From Halichoerus grypus (Eukaryota > Chordata > Mammalia > Carnivora > Phocidae): a stretch of 64,000 nt of DNA. The notes beneath the pieces are model-generated. The model saw only the letters and a list, made by a program, of their open reading frames with translations, was not told where the DNA came from and did no database searches. Below are positions 1 through 11,570 of this stretch, one piece after another. The position numbers and the translations under genes were made by a program. The stretch lies in the NCBI RefSeq assembly GCF_964656455.1, contig NC_135722.1, positions 47,314,628 through 47,378,627 of the forward strand, in the 5' to 3' direction. The first letter of the stretch is position 1; each line of letters begins with the position of its first letter.

Positions 1-244
1 CTGGCAGCCCTTCCCACCACTGGGGAGGGGATAGGAGGTGAGCAGCACTCTGATCTCCCCAGAGGAATCCTGGCTTCTCTCTTCTACCCGCTGGAGGCCA
101 GTGCCCGGGTAAGGGGCCCGGGCCAAGGTGGCCTTCCTCTTGCAAGCCTGGCCCGGAGCATCCAGCACCTCCCATGGAATGTGGGGGACTGTGCTCTGGT
201 TTTTCCCAGCTTTGGGCCCTAGCCCAGACCAGGACCGCCCCCTA

Positions 245-1215
245 GTCTTTTACATTTTATTTTGAAATAACTTCAACTGTACAGAAAAGTGGCAAGTGTG
301 GTACACATAACTGTCTTTTTTGCTGAACCATTTGAAAATATGTTGTCTACATAACACCCCATCACACGTCCCCAGGTGTGAGAGTGTATTTCCTGCAGAG
401 AAGGAACTCTCCTTCATACCCGCTGGGCAGCCAGCAGAGTCTCATCGACAGCCCTCTGCTCCCACTCGTGTCACCAGCTGTCCCACTCATGCTCTGTACA
501 GCAAAAGGATCCAGGTTTTCTGATCACATATCTCACTTCATCCTTTATTTCCTCTCCTTCGATATAGGGCAGTTCCTCACCTGGTCACCTTTGAGACGAC
601 AGGCCAGGTGTTTGGCAGACTGCCCTTCAATCTGGGTTTGTGCAGTGTGTCTCGAAGTTCGGTTCAGACTGTGCGCTTTGGGCAGAAAGCTAACAGAATT
701 GATGTAGGGTCCTTCTCCCCGAGTCCAGGCAGGTGGGCCACGGTTTTGATTTGTTCCATTACTGATGTTCACTTGGATCCCTTGATGAAGATGGTGTCTG
801 CCAGGCTTTTCCACTGTAAGATGACTCTTTTCTCCCTTTATAATTAATAACCATGTGGGAAGATACTCCGAGACTGTGTAAATATCCCATTCCTCATTGC
901 ATTTCCAATTTATTCATTTATGTCGGGGTGGATTCATGGTTTCCTATTTTATTCAATGGGTTATAAACTGCTACGATCATTATTTATTTTGATGTTCAGA
1001 TTGCCCCAGATTTGGCCAGGGGGAGCCCCTCCAAGCTGGCTTCTCTTTCCTGTTGCTATACCCCCTTCACGGTTTGAGCACACACTTGCTTTTTGGCACA
1101 ATCAGGTGTCCTGGGTTCACCCTGTACTTTCCCTGCCCCGGTCCCGGAACCTGCCCTCACCCTGGAATCAGTCATTTCTCCATGGAAGCCCTGCTCCATT
1201 TAGGTGGACAATTCC
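245..1215. repeat. Ancient LINE fragment, probably L1M class
   Basis: The stretch runs from 'ttttattttgaaataacttc' through 'gtgtctgccaggcttttcca' and 'ccagatttggccag' to 'tggaatcagtcatttctcca'. I recognise this order of phrases from an old mammalian interspersed repeat that I believe is an L1M-type LINE. The copy is heavily diverged and has no intact reading frame, and I did not assign its strand. It accounts for the short open frames in the first 1.2 kb. Confidence 0.5.
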
Positions 1216-1754
1216 ATCTCTGTCTCTATTGAAAAGTCCAAGTTCACATTGATCCCTCTAGTCCTAACCCAGAGTTCATTCTAGTTCACCCATTTTCCTA
1301 ATTTGTACCTCCCTTCCCCCATGGTGTGAAAGCCGGCTCCCATTATCTCAGCATGTTTCTGTGTTTGGTCAGCCGCCCTGGAGGCAGGCAGGCCCTACTG
1401 CCACCCACTCTCGCACACGGCGCCTGCCTCACCCCATCCGTGTTCTGACCCACATGCTGGACCACCTTCCTCCCGGGAGTTCTGCTCTGGGCCACCGTGA
1501 CTTCCCCTGGCCGCTGGTGCAGACCCTGACCTTGCTTGACCTCACCTAGTGGCTTTTGGACAAAATTGCTCATAAAAGGAAGGAGGAGGAGGCGGGAAGG
1601 AAGAAGAGAAAGTGGAAACCCTCTTTCAATCCCTCTCACTTGCTTATGATGGGAGGCCACTTCCTTTCCTGTACGTTCCATGTGGCGCTGCCATCTTGCA
1701 GACCCTGGGATATCAGATGGGGAGTGGCTTTGTTTGTGCTCGGCCTTCCTCTCT

Positions 1755-1840
1755 ATACCCTCTACTTAACCTCTCTGGGCCTCAGCTTTCTCATCTGTGA
1801 AATGGAGAGAGACTCACACGTTGTTAAGAGGATGCAATGA
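1755..1840 (+). repeat. MIR fragment interrupted by a can-SINE
   Basis: The core phrase 'acttaacctctctgggcctc' followed by 'tcatctgtgaaatgg' is the conserved centre of MIR. The copy is cut at 1840 by the SINE at 1841-2031, so the MIR is older than the SINE. Confidence 0.8.
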
Positions 1841-2031
1841 GGGGCGCCTGGGTGGCTCAGTCGCTTAAGTGTCTGCCTTCGGCTGGGGTCATGATCTCAG
1901 GGTCCTGGGATCGAGCCCCGCATCGGGCTCCTTGCTCAGCAGGGAGCCTGCTTCTCCCCCTCCCTCTGCTAGAGCACGCATGTGCGTGTGCTCTCTCAAA
2001 TAAATAGATAAAATGTTTAAGAAAAAATAAA
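1841..2031 (+). mobile_element. can-SINE (tRNA-derived) with perfect 15-bp target duplication
   Basis: A full-length carnivore SINE: head 'ggggcgcctgggtggctcag' with the A box of the tRNA-like promoter, B-box-like 'gggatcgagcccc', a pyrimidine-rich body, and an A-rich tail with 'aaataaatagataaaat'. The target-site duplication 'aagaggatgcaatga' is perfect (1826-1840 and 2032-2046). That fixes the edges and suggests a fairly recent insertion. The minus-strand open frame at 1857-2402 is a shadow of this element. Confidence 0.95.
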
Positions 2032-2046
2032 AAGAGGATGCAATGA

Positions 2047-3065
2047 TCTAGGCCCAGAACACACCAGGCCTTCTGGGGGGCCTGGCCCATGGCCTCGTCA
2101 CAGCGCCTGCCTTCCCCTCCCTGTCCCGCCTGCTCCTGGCCACTCCTCAGGCAGAAGTGTACCTGGACAAGCCTCCGGTCTGCCCTCTCATCCTCCAGGC
2201 CTTGTTCAGCACCTCTCGGGCCACTTCCACCCCCACTGGAGCGAGCGGGGTCCTGACAGGTGTGGACCTTGGCTGGAGGGCAGAGAAAGGCAGACCTTGG
2301 CTCCTGCCCCTGGTTGGGCAGACCTAGCACCAAGCCAGTGACCTCTTGGGGCCCCTTTTGGCAACGAGGGAGTCTATACAGCTGCCCTGGGTGTGTGCTC
2401 ATTGCCAGGGCTCAGACATGCCTCCCCCCTCCGCCCTGGGCTGTGGCTCCTCCTGGGCTCTGAACCCTGAAGTCTTCCCGGCGTGAAGTCGTCAGCATGG
2501 CCCTGCAGCCCCTGGCAGGCAGTCCGTGGTTTTTAGGGTATGGAGAAGGCCTGGTGGCAGCCGCATCACCATGGAGGACATCCGGGCAGAGTCCGGGGAA
2601 GCGAGAGAGGGTTCGGGAGAGAGGCTGAGTGACACCCCTGGGGCAGGGGCTGGAGTCCCTCAGGCCACGTAGGCTGGGCCCTAGGAAGCCAGCTGTCAGA
2701 GTGGAGAGCCACCACGCTGCGCCGAGTCCCTACACTCTTCTGGCTTGAATCCCCTGTATCTCTAGATACTTCATGGCATGAAGTTTGCTGACACACTGGA
2801 AGCCCCATGTAGGCGCAGTGTGGGTGGTTCAGATGTGATTTTTGGGGTCCACCTGAAGGATGTGGATGCCCGTAATTCCTGTGGGATTCCTGGAGGGAAC
2901 TGCGGGCCCCTCTCCTCTCCCTGGCCCTCTCCTGGTGGGGAAGGCTCTCAGGGCAGAAGCACCCTGAGAGGTGCGGAGCCTTCCCTAGGGGCCGTCCCCG
3001 ACCCCTCTCATGGTGTGGAGCCCAGGCCTGGCCGTGCAGAGGCCTGGGGCTCAAGGCTAATTGTG
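2047..3065. other. GC-rich single-copy DNA, nothing recognised
   Basis: No repeat, RNA gene or convincing exon seen. The 204-codon minus-strand frame crossing 2566-3180 shows low-complexity Pro/Ser/Arg/Gly composition typical of chance frames in GC-rich DNA. Confidence 0.5.
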
Positions 3066-3490
3066 AATTAGGAGCCCCATTACGCCCGGCAGAATTGGCT
3101 CCGCGCGGCCTCCTCTTCCCGACAGACATGTATATTAATAGTTGGCACTTATTGAACCAAATATGAATATTCATCTTCATTTATATTTCAAGGCCTTTCC
3201 TCCTGGAGGCCCGCGGGGCTGCGACCAGCTCCAGCCCCATCACGGAGCTGACAGCTCGCACTCCTGGGCCCTGACTCCTGGCTCGGCGGGGCCGCGGTGG
3301 CGGGCCTGGCTCCCAGCTGTCCACAAACACTCATTAGGGGGCCGGACCCAGCGAGCTGCGGAGAATGTGTAATCGCGCCGCGCGCTGCTAATTAGGGAGC
3401 TGATGGGGCATTGAGGGCGAGAGGACGAATTCTTTAAACAGAGGACGGGAAACTTGAAGAGCTGTAATTACTTGGAGCAGAGTTCATTTC
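3066..3490. promoter_or_regulatory. Candidate conserved regulatory element
   Basis: A repeat-free block in which AT-rich homeodomain-like words alternate with CpG-rich patches. Examples are 'atgtatattaatag', 'atatgaatattcat', 'cactcattaggggg', 'tgctaattagggag' and 'gctgtaattacttgg'. This mixture is typical of vertebrate developmental enhancers. Function and conservation are inferred from composition alone. Confidence 0.35.
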
Positions 3491-4674
3491 AGAACTTGGG
3501 AGCCAATGAGTCTGATGACAGCCCGGCTCGAAGGAGGGCCGGGTGGTGGGGACAGCGGGGGAGGGAGGGGTGAGCAGCTGCCCGGGCACCCCAACTGCAG
3601 ACCTCCATGATGTATTTTGTTTAATGCCGTCCTGCTGGGTGGGCGCCTCCCCGCTGGGGACAGCTTCCTCCTCCTGGGTGGGGCAGCTTAGGGTCTGGCT
3701 CCTCTCTCTCCAGGGTGCTCCCCTGGTTGGGCCTCCAGCTCCACCAAGGGCCTTGGATCTCCACTGACAGCCACGAGAACAGCGGGTCACAGTCCAGCCA
3801 TCTGACCGCCCATGTCGCTCTTTCCTAGACCCAGCAGAGATGGTCGGGGGGAGGGGGCGGTTCCGGGTCACCCCAGGCCTCAGACCCTCGTAGAAGATAG
3901 TGATTTCTGGGTGCTCCCCCACTCCTCATTGGCCTCCCCGGCTCCAAGGCCCACAGCCCCACCACGGGTCTCCTGCAGACCTCTGGGTCTGAAATTCCCC
4001 CCTCCCACTCTGCTCTCAGAACACCTTGCCATGACTAGTGGGGAAAGGCTGCCTGGCCCTGTGTCTGTCCTTCCACCCTACGGCAAGCACCGCACACGAG
4101 CCATTCACTTTGGAGCAGCTTGGGGGGGGGGCCCCCTCCTCCACCTTCCCACTTAAGGTCCACTGCCACCCAGGTTCCCCAGGACAGCTGTGGGCAGGAA
4201 GAGCGCCAGGCCCCTGTCACCAGTAGACACGGGAGCTTCAGGTTGGGTTGTCCTGTCTCTGCTCCCACTGGGGGAGCTTCGGGCCTAACCCTGCCACTAC
4301 TGCCAGATTCCAGCTCTCCCGTGCATACCCACCCCCGGCCCCCACCCAACTGGCTGCAGTCGTTAGGTCCGAGTCCCTACTCTGAGAGGACCTACTTCCT
4401 CAGTTAGCAACAGCTACTGCCTCCCACCCGGCCCCCCCCAAATGTTTGGGGAGGCCAGTGTTTGGTTTCTCTCCTGGCAGCCGTTACTGTTACTCGAGAA
4501 GCTCCAGACTCAGACTGAGATTTAAGGTCTGCAGCCTCCTTCCAGAAGACAGTTGTCAGGCCCCGTTCTACACCGAGCTGCTGCTAACCGCCTGCTGACT
4601 AGTGAGGGCAGTGGTCACGATGCGGGTGGCTACAAAAGCCTCGGCTTCCCGAGCACGTCCGTGTGCCGGGGGCT
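3491..4674. other. GC-rich single-copy DNA
   Basis: Nothing recognisable beyond a short G run near 4121. The open frames here on both strands have no domain or splice context. Confidence 0.5.
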
Positions 4675-4870
4675 GGTCTCGGTGCCTCAGTCAGGCCTCA
4701 CAAAAGCCCGGTGGACAGTGGTAGTATTTGTATTTCTTCCCCCGCCCCCCGTTTTACAGATGAGGAAATGGAGGTTCAGAAAAGCTCGAGGCTTATTGGT
4801 AAGTGGCAGAGCAGGGATGATTTGAACTCCAGCCTGTGTGGCCCCAAGGGCTGCGCTCCTCCCCTCAGTC
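4675..4870 (-). repeat. MIR, antisense
   Basis: Reads as reverse-complement MIR: 'ttttacagatgaggaaatgg' followed by 'taagtggcagagcaggga' and 'tttgaactccagcctg'. These are the complements of the MIR core and its tRNA-related 5' part. Confidence 0.85.
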
Positions 4871-5057
4871 CCTGACCGCTCCTGGAAGCCCAGGCCCGTG
4901 GGGATCGGGGCTCCCGGGGCAGAGGCCCCGACTGGACGCGGGGAGGAGGGAAAGCCGTGTTTTGGTGAGTGGGGAGAAGAGGATCAGGAGACAGTCCTGT
5001 CACTCCTCAGGTTCCTCTCTGCGGGAGTCTGGGTAACAGTCCCCTCACTTCTGTCTA

Positions 5058-5430
5058 AATCTGTGCTGTCCCGCGCTGTTAACCACCAACCCCGTGCGGC
5101 TATTTAAATGAACTACAGTAAAATCACACACTGCGGGGTGCCTGGGTGGCTCGGTCGTTAAGCTTCTGCCTTCGGCTCAGGTCATGATCCTGGGGTCCTG
5201 GGATCGAGCCCCGCATCGGGTTCCCTGCTCCAGGGGAAGCCTGCTTCTCCCTCTCCCACTCCCCCTGCTCATGCTTGTGTGCTCTCTCTCCTCTCTCTCT
5301 GAAATAAATAAAATCTTTTAAAAAAAATGTTTAAAAAAATTACACATCGTGCTCCTCAGTCACGCCAGCCACATTTCCATGTTCAGTAGTCAGATGTGGA
5401 GTATTAGTCTCCGCTGTTCTCCGCCACCCC
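5058..5430. repeat. Old palindromic DNA-transposon-like repeat split by a SINE
   Basis: The flanks 'tgtgctgtcccgcgctgtta...gcggctatttaaat' and 'ctcctcagtcacgccagcca...catttc' look like the two ends of an old non-autonomous DNA element. I recognise the family by its 'agccacatgtggctattta' phrases but cannot name it. The can-SINE at 5135-5338 is inserted in its middle. Confidence 0.4.
5135..5338 (+). mobile_element. can-SINE
   Basis: Head 'ggggtgcctgggtggctcgg', middle 'ggtcctgggatcgagccccg' and tail 'gaaataaataaaatctttt'. The flanks 'aaaatcacacactgc' (5120-5134) and the similar string near 5336-5352 suggest an imperfect target duplication. Confidence 0.92.
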
Positions 5431-5740
5431 ACAAGGAATGCCAGCAGCCTTCCCATCCCCAGGTAGAACCTGGAGCGGGAAACCTTCAGGAATCTTCTCC
5501 CCAGGGCCGCCCTTCAGGGCCTCAGAGCCCTGAACAGACGCCCGGTGGGGGCGGCGTGGGAACCCACCTTTACACCTGCCTGCACAGCCCCATTCAAGCA
5601 CCAGAAGCTGCAAATAGCAGGTGGCCGCCGCCGCTTAAACCCGCTGTTCCCCCTCCCGGATGGGGGCTGGGCAGCTCACGGCCGCCATGGAAAACCCCCG
5701 CAAGAAGAGATCAGCAACAGAAGCGTTCAGGCTGTGCCTG

Positions 5741-5802
<62 letters not shown>

Positions 5803-6549
5803 CGTGAAGTCGGTGCCCGGCCCTGCCAGGCACAGCTTCCAATGTTCCAGTGAGAGAAGCGAGGCCGTGATGGCCACGGGGCGGCCCCCAGCCAGCACCC
5901 ACCTGGCCCCCTCCCAGCTAATCAGTGCCTAACTGACGCAGGGTGGGGGGCTTGCTCGGCGACGCTCCCCTTGCTTCCACGGGCCCAGGTGCTGCTCCTC
6001 AAGAAGGGGCTCAGCCTTTTGTCCCAGCAAGTTTGAAACCATCTGGACAGAAGTTGGCAGCCCCGTGTTCACAGCATTCTGGACTTTCTTCATGCCCCCA
6101 GGCAGATTGCTGGGAGGGACCGTTCCCGCAAGCTGTGCTGAGCTGGGTGGGACTGAGCAGGATGCGGTTCACCCCCAGGGTGTGGGGGCGGGAGGGTGTG
6201 CTCCGTGTCCTGAGTTCAGACTTGGACACGGAGGTACCCTGAGGCCTGTGCCTTAGGATATTCCATCTGGGAAGTAAAGATGGGGGCAGGACTGAGAAGG
6301 GGCCTGGGGCACAAGGCAGGGAGAGGAAGTGGGGGCAGGGGTAGGGAAATTGTGGGGGGAGGGTGCAGAGCTCAGGCTGGGCCTGGCAGGGGTTTTTCCT
6401 CACTGATGCTGCCTTGTCCTAGGAGCTGATCCACATGGAGGGAGGGGACACAGTTACGGAGCACTCTCATCTTGGCATCTCGAGCTAGTTTATAAAGAGC
6501 TTCCTCTCCATTTCTCCCCGCAGCTTTGGGGAGCAAGCAGCGCAGGATG
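5431..6549. other. GC-rich single-copy DNA around a microsatellite
   Basis: Nothing recognisable outside the TC tract at 5743-5800. Open frames that cross the tract encode Ser-Leu or Arg-Glu runs and are artefacts of it. Confidence 0.5.
5743..5800. repeat. (TC)n microsatellite, 29 units
   Basis: An uninterrupted 58-base TC tract. It is not part of a SINE. Pure tracts this long are usually length-polymorphic. The purine strand is all GA and can form a triplex under suitable conditions. Confidence 0.98.
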
Positions 6550-6665
6550 GTCATTGGCATTCTGCAAAAGGGAAAAACCGGGGCCCACGGTGGGGAACGG
6601 GTTTGCTTAAGGTCACACAGGTCACAGGTGGAGCTGCAACCTGACCCTTGTCCTTTCCCTCCCTC
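6550..6665 (-). repeat. MIR fragment, antisense, diverged
   Basis: 'ggcattctgcaaaaggg' followed by 'ttaaggtcacacaggtcac' and 'gtggagctgcaacctgac' follows the reverse-complement MIR order, with clear decay. Confidence 0.5.
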
Positions 6666-8004
6666 GCCCAGGGCTACGACATCAGACATCCGGCTGTGGT
6701 CCAGGGCTGCCAAGAGAAATGTCAGACCTTCACTTGGCTTGGGGAATGTTACTTATTGCTCAAGTGGCCACACTGGGTTTCAAATGGCCTGGATTTAGAG
6801 CTGTGGCTGTTTTATTTGGAGTTTTAAGGAAAATGGCACAGACGAGAGAGTTCAAATGAGCTCTATTAGACTTTGAAAACCACTCCAGGGGCATGTGGTC
6901 CAGGCTGCAAGGGTAAAGAAGTAAGAACCCTAGGTGGCCCCCCCCCAAGGAAGGCCCCTTCTGTCTGAGACAGCCAAAAAGCAACAGGGAAGGGAGAATT
7001 CCGGAGATGGATTAGCATATGGAAAGGGATTTCATTTGGGACATTAATTTCTCCGTAAGAACTTAATGATGGGAGAAGGGTGTGAGGTTCCGATTGGGGG
7101 GAATTTTCCGTTGCTGCCGAGGTATACGGCGTTCTGCCTGTCTGCGGCGTTCCTTGTGCAGCCCTCAGGTGAACTAGCCGGTACAGTGAGCTGGGTCGTA
7201 ACTGAAGGTGGGGAAATAGAAGGGAGGGGGAATTTTTGGCCCAAGTGTAGGACAGCCTTGGGTCAATCACTTACCACCCTGTTCTAACCGCTTCAGAGGC
7301 CTCTGGGGGCTGCCGCGTTCCAGCAGGTATTGATGGGGGGGCCAAGCTAGCTAGGAACAGACTGTATCCACGGGCTGCAGATTGTCCCCTAGGGGAGGCA
7401 GCCCTGCCCGTGCTAGGCAGACCGCAAAGTCAGAGAACAAAACGAAGTGGCTGAAGCGAAGGAGGTGCTTCACTCTCCCCTCGTGCTTCCTCTGACCACT
7501 GTCCTCCCAGCTCCTTCCAAAGGAGGGCTTTGCCAACCGGCTCCATCAGAACCCAAGGCATCCACAGGGCCTTCGTGGACCCCACTCCGGTTCTTGGCAT
7601 CTTGCTAACCCAGGCAGTGCATGAGCCTGGAGTCCTGTGGCAACCTCTCCTCTCATCCCTTCTGGTTCCATGTCCTGGGAGGGAGGTGGGCCCAGGGCCT
7701 CTCCTGGGGCATCCCTCTCGTCCCACAGGCCCTCCTGAGGTATTGATGCCACATGTACGTTTGGGGACATGACGGGTCCCGCTTGTGCTGATGCTCCCGG
7801 TCCCACGGGCTGCAGATCAGTTGCTCAGAGCACCGCCCTGGGGCAGGAGGCCCCACAGGGCTACTGACAAAGCAGGGCTCTGATGTCCCCTCTGCTTCTG
7901 CTCCCTCGGGACGCCCTCCGGGAAGAGGGGTGTGCAAGGTAGGGTGCAGGCCCTCCTGGGCCCCTGGCAGAAACCATTTCCGATGGCACCACCATCTCAT
8001 ACTC
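6666..8004. other. Single-copy DNA, nothing recognised
   Basis: No repeat core or exon identified. Short open frames on both strands (up to 134 codons) overlap each other and lack recognisable domains. Confidence 0.5.
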
Positions 8005-8300
8005 CACCTAGAATGATTATTAACATATTAATTAATATTTAAAAACTCATTACGCCTTGATGATGGCTTCCTTAAGCTGCTTTTCTATTCATTGCAGCCA
8101 CCGAGGAGCAATAACCATACTTATGTGGCAAAATGGAGTCATTCTACTTAATTACCGGGGAGGTTTTACAGGCAGTCTTCTCAGCCTACAAATAATCACA
8201 GAGTTGATGTGATGTCTTCTTTTTAGCTTTTCTTTTAAATCGGATGCTGCGATGGTTAGAAAGTTGTTCTTACATTGAGATTAAGTTTTCCCACCAATAC
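8005..8300. promoter_or_regulatory. Candidate conserved regulatory element
   Basis: An AT-rich island in GC-rich surroundings with dense homeodomain cores: 'gattattaacatattaatta', 'ctcattacgcc', 'tacttaattaccgg' and 'acaaataatcaca'. It shows no repeat signature and no open frame. The regulatory role is inferred from composition and motifs. Confidence 0.4.
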
Positions 8301-9257
8301 CCTACTTTCCTTGTGCCGGGCCTGGGGCCCAGGGAGAGCCTCTTGAGGCTGTGGACCCACCCCGCACCTCGGGGCTGCTCTGCCGGGCAACCCCACAGAC
8401 TGAGGTCCCAGGTCTGGAAACCCTACTCCGTCTCCTCTTGGCAGGGCTTTACCTCTGAGCCTGAGGCTCAGACCCTAGCGCTCTGGGTGGGCTGTGCCTT
8501 CAACGGCCTCTGTTCCCCGGCGGGGGGAGGGGGGGGGTAGTAATCCTGCCAGGCTCCGGCCACAGCTTCCCTCCTCCCTGTTGCCTGCAGGCTTCTTCCT
8601 GAACCACTTCTCCCCAGTGCCCAGCTCCGCAGCGGCTCGTGCAGCGACAGTGTGAGGCAGCTCACATTCAGTCTGTCGGGACAGTTGCAACTGGTCCAGG
8701 GGGTGGAAGAGAGGCTACAGGCCCTGCTTACATCCTTCCTGCCTGAGCAGCTCTGGGGATCTTAGGAGTTCTGTCATCTTCCAGAGGGGCGGGGGGCATG
8801 GCTGGGCGGGCAGCCGTGGTGGCATTTGCCTTAGCCGCCTCCTTCGGGCTCCAGGGAGGTGCTCCTGGTGGCATCAGGCCTCAGATGAGCCAGGACTGGG
8901 TGCTGAGGCCCGGGCAGAGGGGGCCCCGTGGGGTGTCTGTCTAGGCGGCCAGCGGAATGTGTGAGTGCTGAAGCACGGTGCCTACCAGGGTCTGGGCATA
9001 ACCACACTTGCGGGCCACCTCCTCTGGGTCCTGGCCCCGAGGAAGCCTCCGGAGACAGGGATGGAGTCAAATGGTGTTGTGAGAGGGAATCAGCTGACTG
9101 TGCCTTGGAAATCACGGTAAAGCGACAGGCAGGGAAATCGGTGAACCCCTCCCACGGTGCTGATAATGCCACAGCTCATCTGTCCCCACTGAGGGATGGC
9201 CGGAGCCGTGCAGAGTCCAGCTGCTCTAAGGGGTCCCCTGTGGCCCTCAGAGCAAGG

Positions 9258-9272
9258 CCGGCAGGGGGCAGC
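9258..9272 (+). promoter_or_regulatory. Candidate CTCF site
   Basis: 'ccggcagggggcagc' fits the CTCF core pattern (CC...AGGGGGC[A/G]). Motif match only; occupancy is unknown. Confidence 0.35.
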
Positions 9273-9384
9273 AGCCCCCAGGGGGCCAGCACCGTCCTCC
9301 TGAAAGAATAGAGCTGGGGCCCTGGACACACGTGTGCGTGCGGCCGAGTCACGGCCAAGGCGGCAGGGTCGCAGCGGCTGTTAA

Positions 9385-9560
9385 AGGTGAGGGTGGGGCG
9401 AAGGGGGAGTGACAGTGCGGTCTGGGGTCAGTCAGGGTAGGTTTGAGGTCAGGGGTCAAGTGAGACTTCCGTCTGAGTTTAGGAGAGGGGTCAGGATCGG
9501 GGAATCGAATCGGAGTTTGGTTTCAGGGGGAAGGTATTTTGTCCCGGACGAGGGTACAGT
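9385..9560. promoter_or_regulatory. G-rich block with clustered nuclear-receptor half-sites
   Basis: Repeated 'ggggtca'/'aggtca' words occur across the block. They include 'aggtcaggggtca' at 9446-9458, a DR1 arrangement (AGGTCA, one spacer base, GGGTCA) of the type bound by RXR heterodimers, HNF4 or COUP-TF. The block may also be a degenerate tandem repeat that creates half-sites by chance. Confidence 0.3.
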
Positions 9561-10737
9561 TGGGGGTTACATGTGCATCAGACTCTGGTGGTTCCTTATC
9601 TGCGAGATACTTATTTACTTATCATTGTATCTGGGCACTCAGACATGTCAACCCAGAGTCCACTCCAGCTCCCCGTGGGGAACACCCAGGGATTTCCTTC
9701 TCTTGTTTCCAGCCTAGTGCTCTGTGCTCTGTCTCTCCTGCCCTCGTCCCAGAGCCCTCTTCTGTCCCAACTATTTCTTGAGACAAAGGGTGTGGGGGGC
9801 TAGTGGCCTTGTAAGCCCTGAAACCAAAGACCCCCAGTCACTCACCCTGCTGCCGGGCATGGGCGGCGTGGTGTCATCTCCAAAGCACAGTGATTCTTGG
9901 GCTTCCTTTTCTCTCTCCCTCCCTGCACACAGCCATGACCACCAGCCCACACCTGCCATTTAGCTGCAAACCCTGTCCCCAGCTCAAGCGGGAGCTTGGC
10001 TCCAGATCTTAGGAAGGGGAACTTTGCACTCTTGGTTGGCTACACTTGATTTTAAAGCCATTCCTGCAGCCTCCCAGAACTTAGGTAAAAGCTGCTCTGT
10101 GACAGGTTCCAGATGTGGGCCACTCCTGTCTTTGCTCTCCCCTGCTGACACCCCCAACACCCCCCACCCCGTCCAGCTGAGGCCCATGCCCTTCCCCCAG
10201 CTCCCTCATCAGCAGCTTGATCAGGGTGATCCCGCCCTTGAATTGAGATCAAAACTTGTTGCCTGGTGGTTGTGTCTCCAAACTTGACCCACGACCCTTT
10301 GTGAGCACGTCATTCCTGCTCTCCGTGTCCCACATGGGCCTATCCCTTTCTTCCTAAAAGCCAGAGCCATGCTGGGGATCTTATGGTACAAGATAAGGTG
10401 TCTGGAGCCAGGAGAGCAGCATGGAGCAGACGAGAGTCCCCGCAAGAGAACGGTGTGGTGTGAGCTGTAACCCCTGAGCTTCCCTGGCAGGTGTCCTGTA
10501 GCAGGTGCACAGGCCTGGGGGCTGGCTCGGCCCAGACCATTCCCAATCCCATGTGCTAATCCCAGGTATGGGTCTGCTTCTCGACACATAGCCCCACTTT
10601 GATGCTCTTTCTGTTTGGTTCTGCCATGATTTCTCCAAAAAGGATCTTGTTCTTCCCTCACACTACCTTGCCTCCTGCCATGGGAATCTGGGCCGTGTTC
10701 ACTCATTGTACATCCTGGGGTGGGGTGGGCATTGGGA

Positions 10738-10965
10738 GGGGGGCACAGGCTGTGGAGTCCCGCAGACCTGGATCCAAATCTTGCTCCACTGCTTACCAGC
10801 TGGATGGCCTTCAGCAAGTCAAATGACTGCTGTAAGCCTTGGTGTCCTCATCTGTAAAGTGGGAATAATAATGTGTCCTATGGGCAGTTCGCTTCTGAGG
10901 ATGAAGTGAGACAAGGCCTGTGACGAGCAACGTGCATGACAGGTGCTCAGTAAAGGGCCGACGCT
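10738..10965 (+). repeat. MIR, near full length
   Basis: Sense MIR: 'tggatccaaatcttgctcca', 'tggatggccttcagcaagtc', 'gtcctcatctgtaaagtggg' and the 3' part 'gacaggtgctcagtaaa' appear in order. Confidence 0.88.
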
Positions 10966-11288
10966 CTTAGCGTGCGTGCTCACAGCCTTGGGGCAGTGAG
11001 CTCACAACCCTTGGCAGCAGCCCCTGGGATGAGGATGCGTGCTCAACTGGTTTATGAAGGAGGTGCTTCCAGGAGAAGCCTGTGAGGAGTGGGCAGGGGG
11101 GCAGGGGAAACCTGGGGTGTCAGGGGATAAGGCCTAGAATTTCAAAAAGTTTCAGTTCCCCAGAGGGCAGTGTCAGTCCAATCCGAGTGGGGAACTCGGG
11201 CGAAACACTTCTTCTGGTTGTCCTGACCAGGGGCAAGGGAGCCGGGCTTTCATAGTCCAGCCCCAGCTAGGCATTGGCCAAGGCACAT

Positions 11289-11570
11289 GTGATGGTTAAT
11301 TTTATGGGTCAACTTGACTGAGCCGATGGATGTCCAGAAGGCAGGTAAAACGTTACTTCTTGGTGTGTCTGTGAGGATGTTTGTAGAAGAATAAGTGTTT
11401 GAATTGGCAGACTGAGTGAAGAAGTCTATCCTCACCAATGTGGGCGAGCATCTTTGAATGCATCGAGGGCCTGAATAGAACAGAAAGGCAGAGGCAGGTG
11501 CATTTGCTCACTTGCTTGAGCCGTGACATCCGTCTTCTGTAGTGCGAGGGCCTGATGCCTTTCCCCGGCC
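11289..11570 (+). mobile_element. MLT2-type LTR (ERV-L class), 5' part
   Basis: Starts 'gtgatggttaattttatggg' and continues with 'tcaacttgactgagcc', 'ggtgtgtctgtgaggatg', 'caccaatgtgggcgagcatc' and 'gggcctgaatagaacagaaa'. This is the order of the ancient MLT2 long terminal repeats. Only non-coding LTR sequence is present and no viral gene is nearby. The 3' part is lost or too diverged to recognise. Confidence 0.75.

Larger units (their letters stand above)
8301..10735. other. GC-rich single-copy DNA
   Basis: No interspersed repeat or exon recognised. It contains a candidate CTCF site (9258-9272) and a G-rich block with nuclear-receptor half-sites (9385-9560), listed separately. Confidence 0.5.

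Noticed and set aside
1857..2402. 181-codon minus-strand frame
   Set aside because: Its C-terminal third is the reverse strand of a can-SINE.
2479..5812. Shared 13-mer 'cggcgtgaagtcg' at 2479-2491 and 5800-5812
   Set aside because: A 13-base match is expected by chance many times in a 64-kb window; flanks do not align.
5349..5853. Frames with long Ser-Leu or Arg-Glu repeats
   Set aside because: Translation of the TC microsatellite.
10221..10817. 198-codon minus-strand frame
   Set aside because: No recognisable domain and overlapping frames in other phases; its first codons lie in an antisense MIR.
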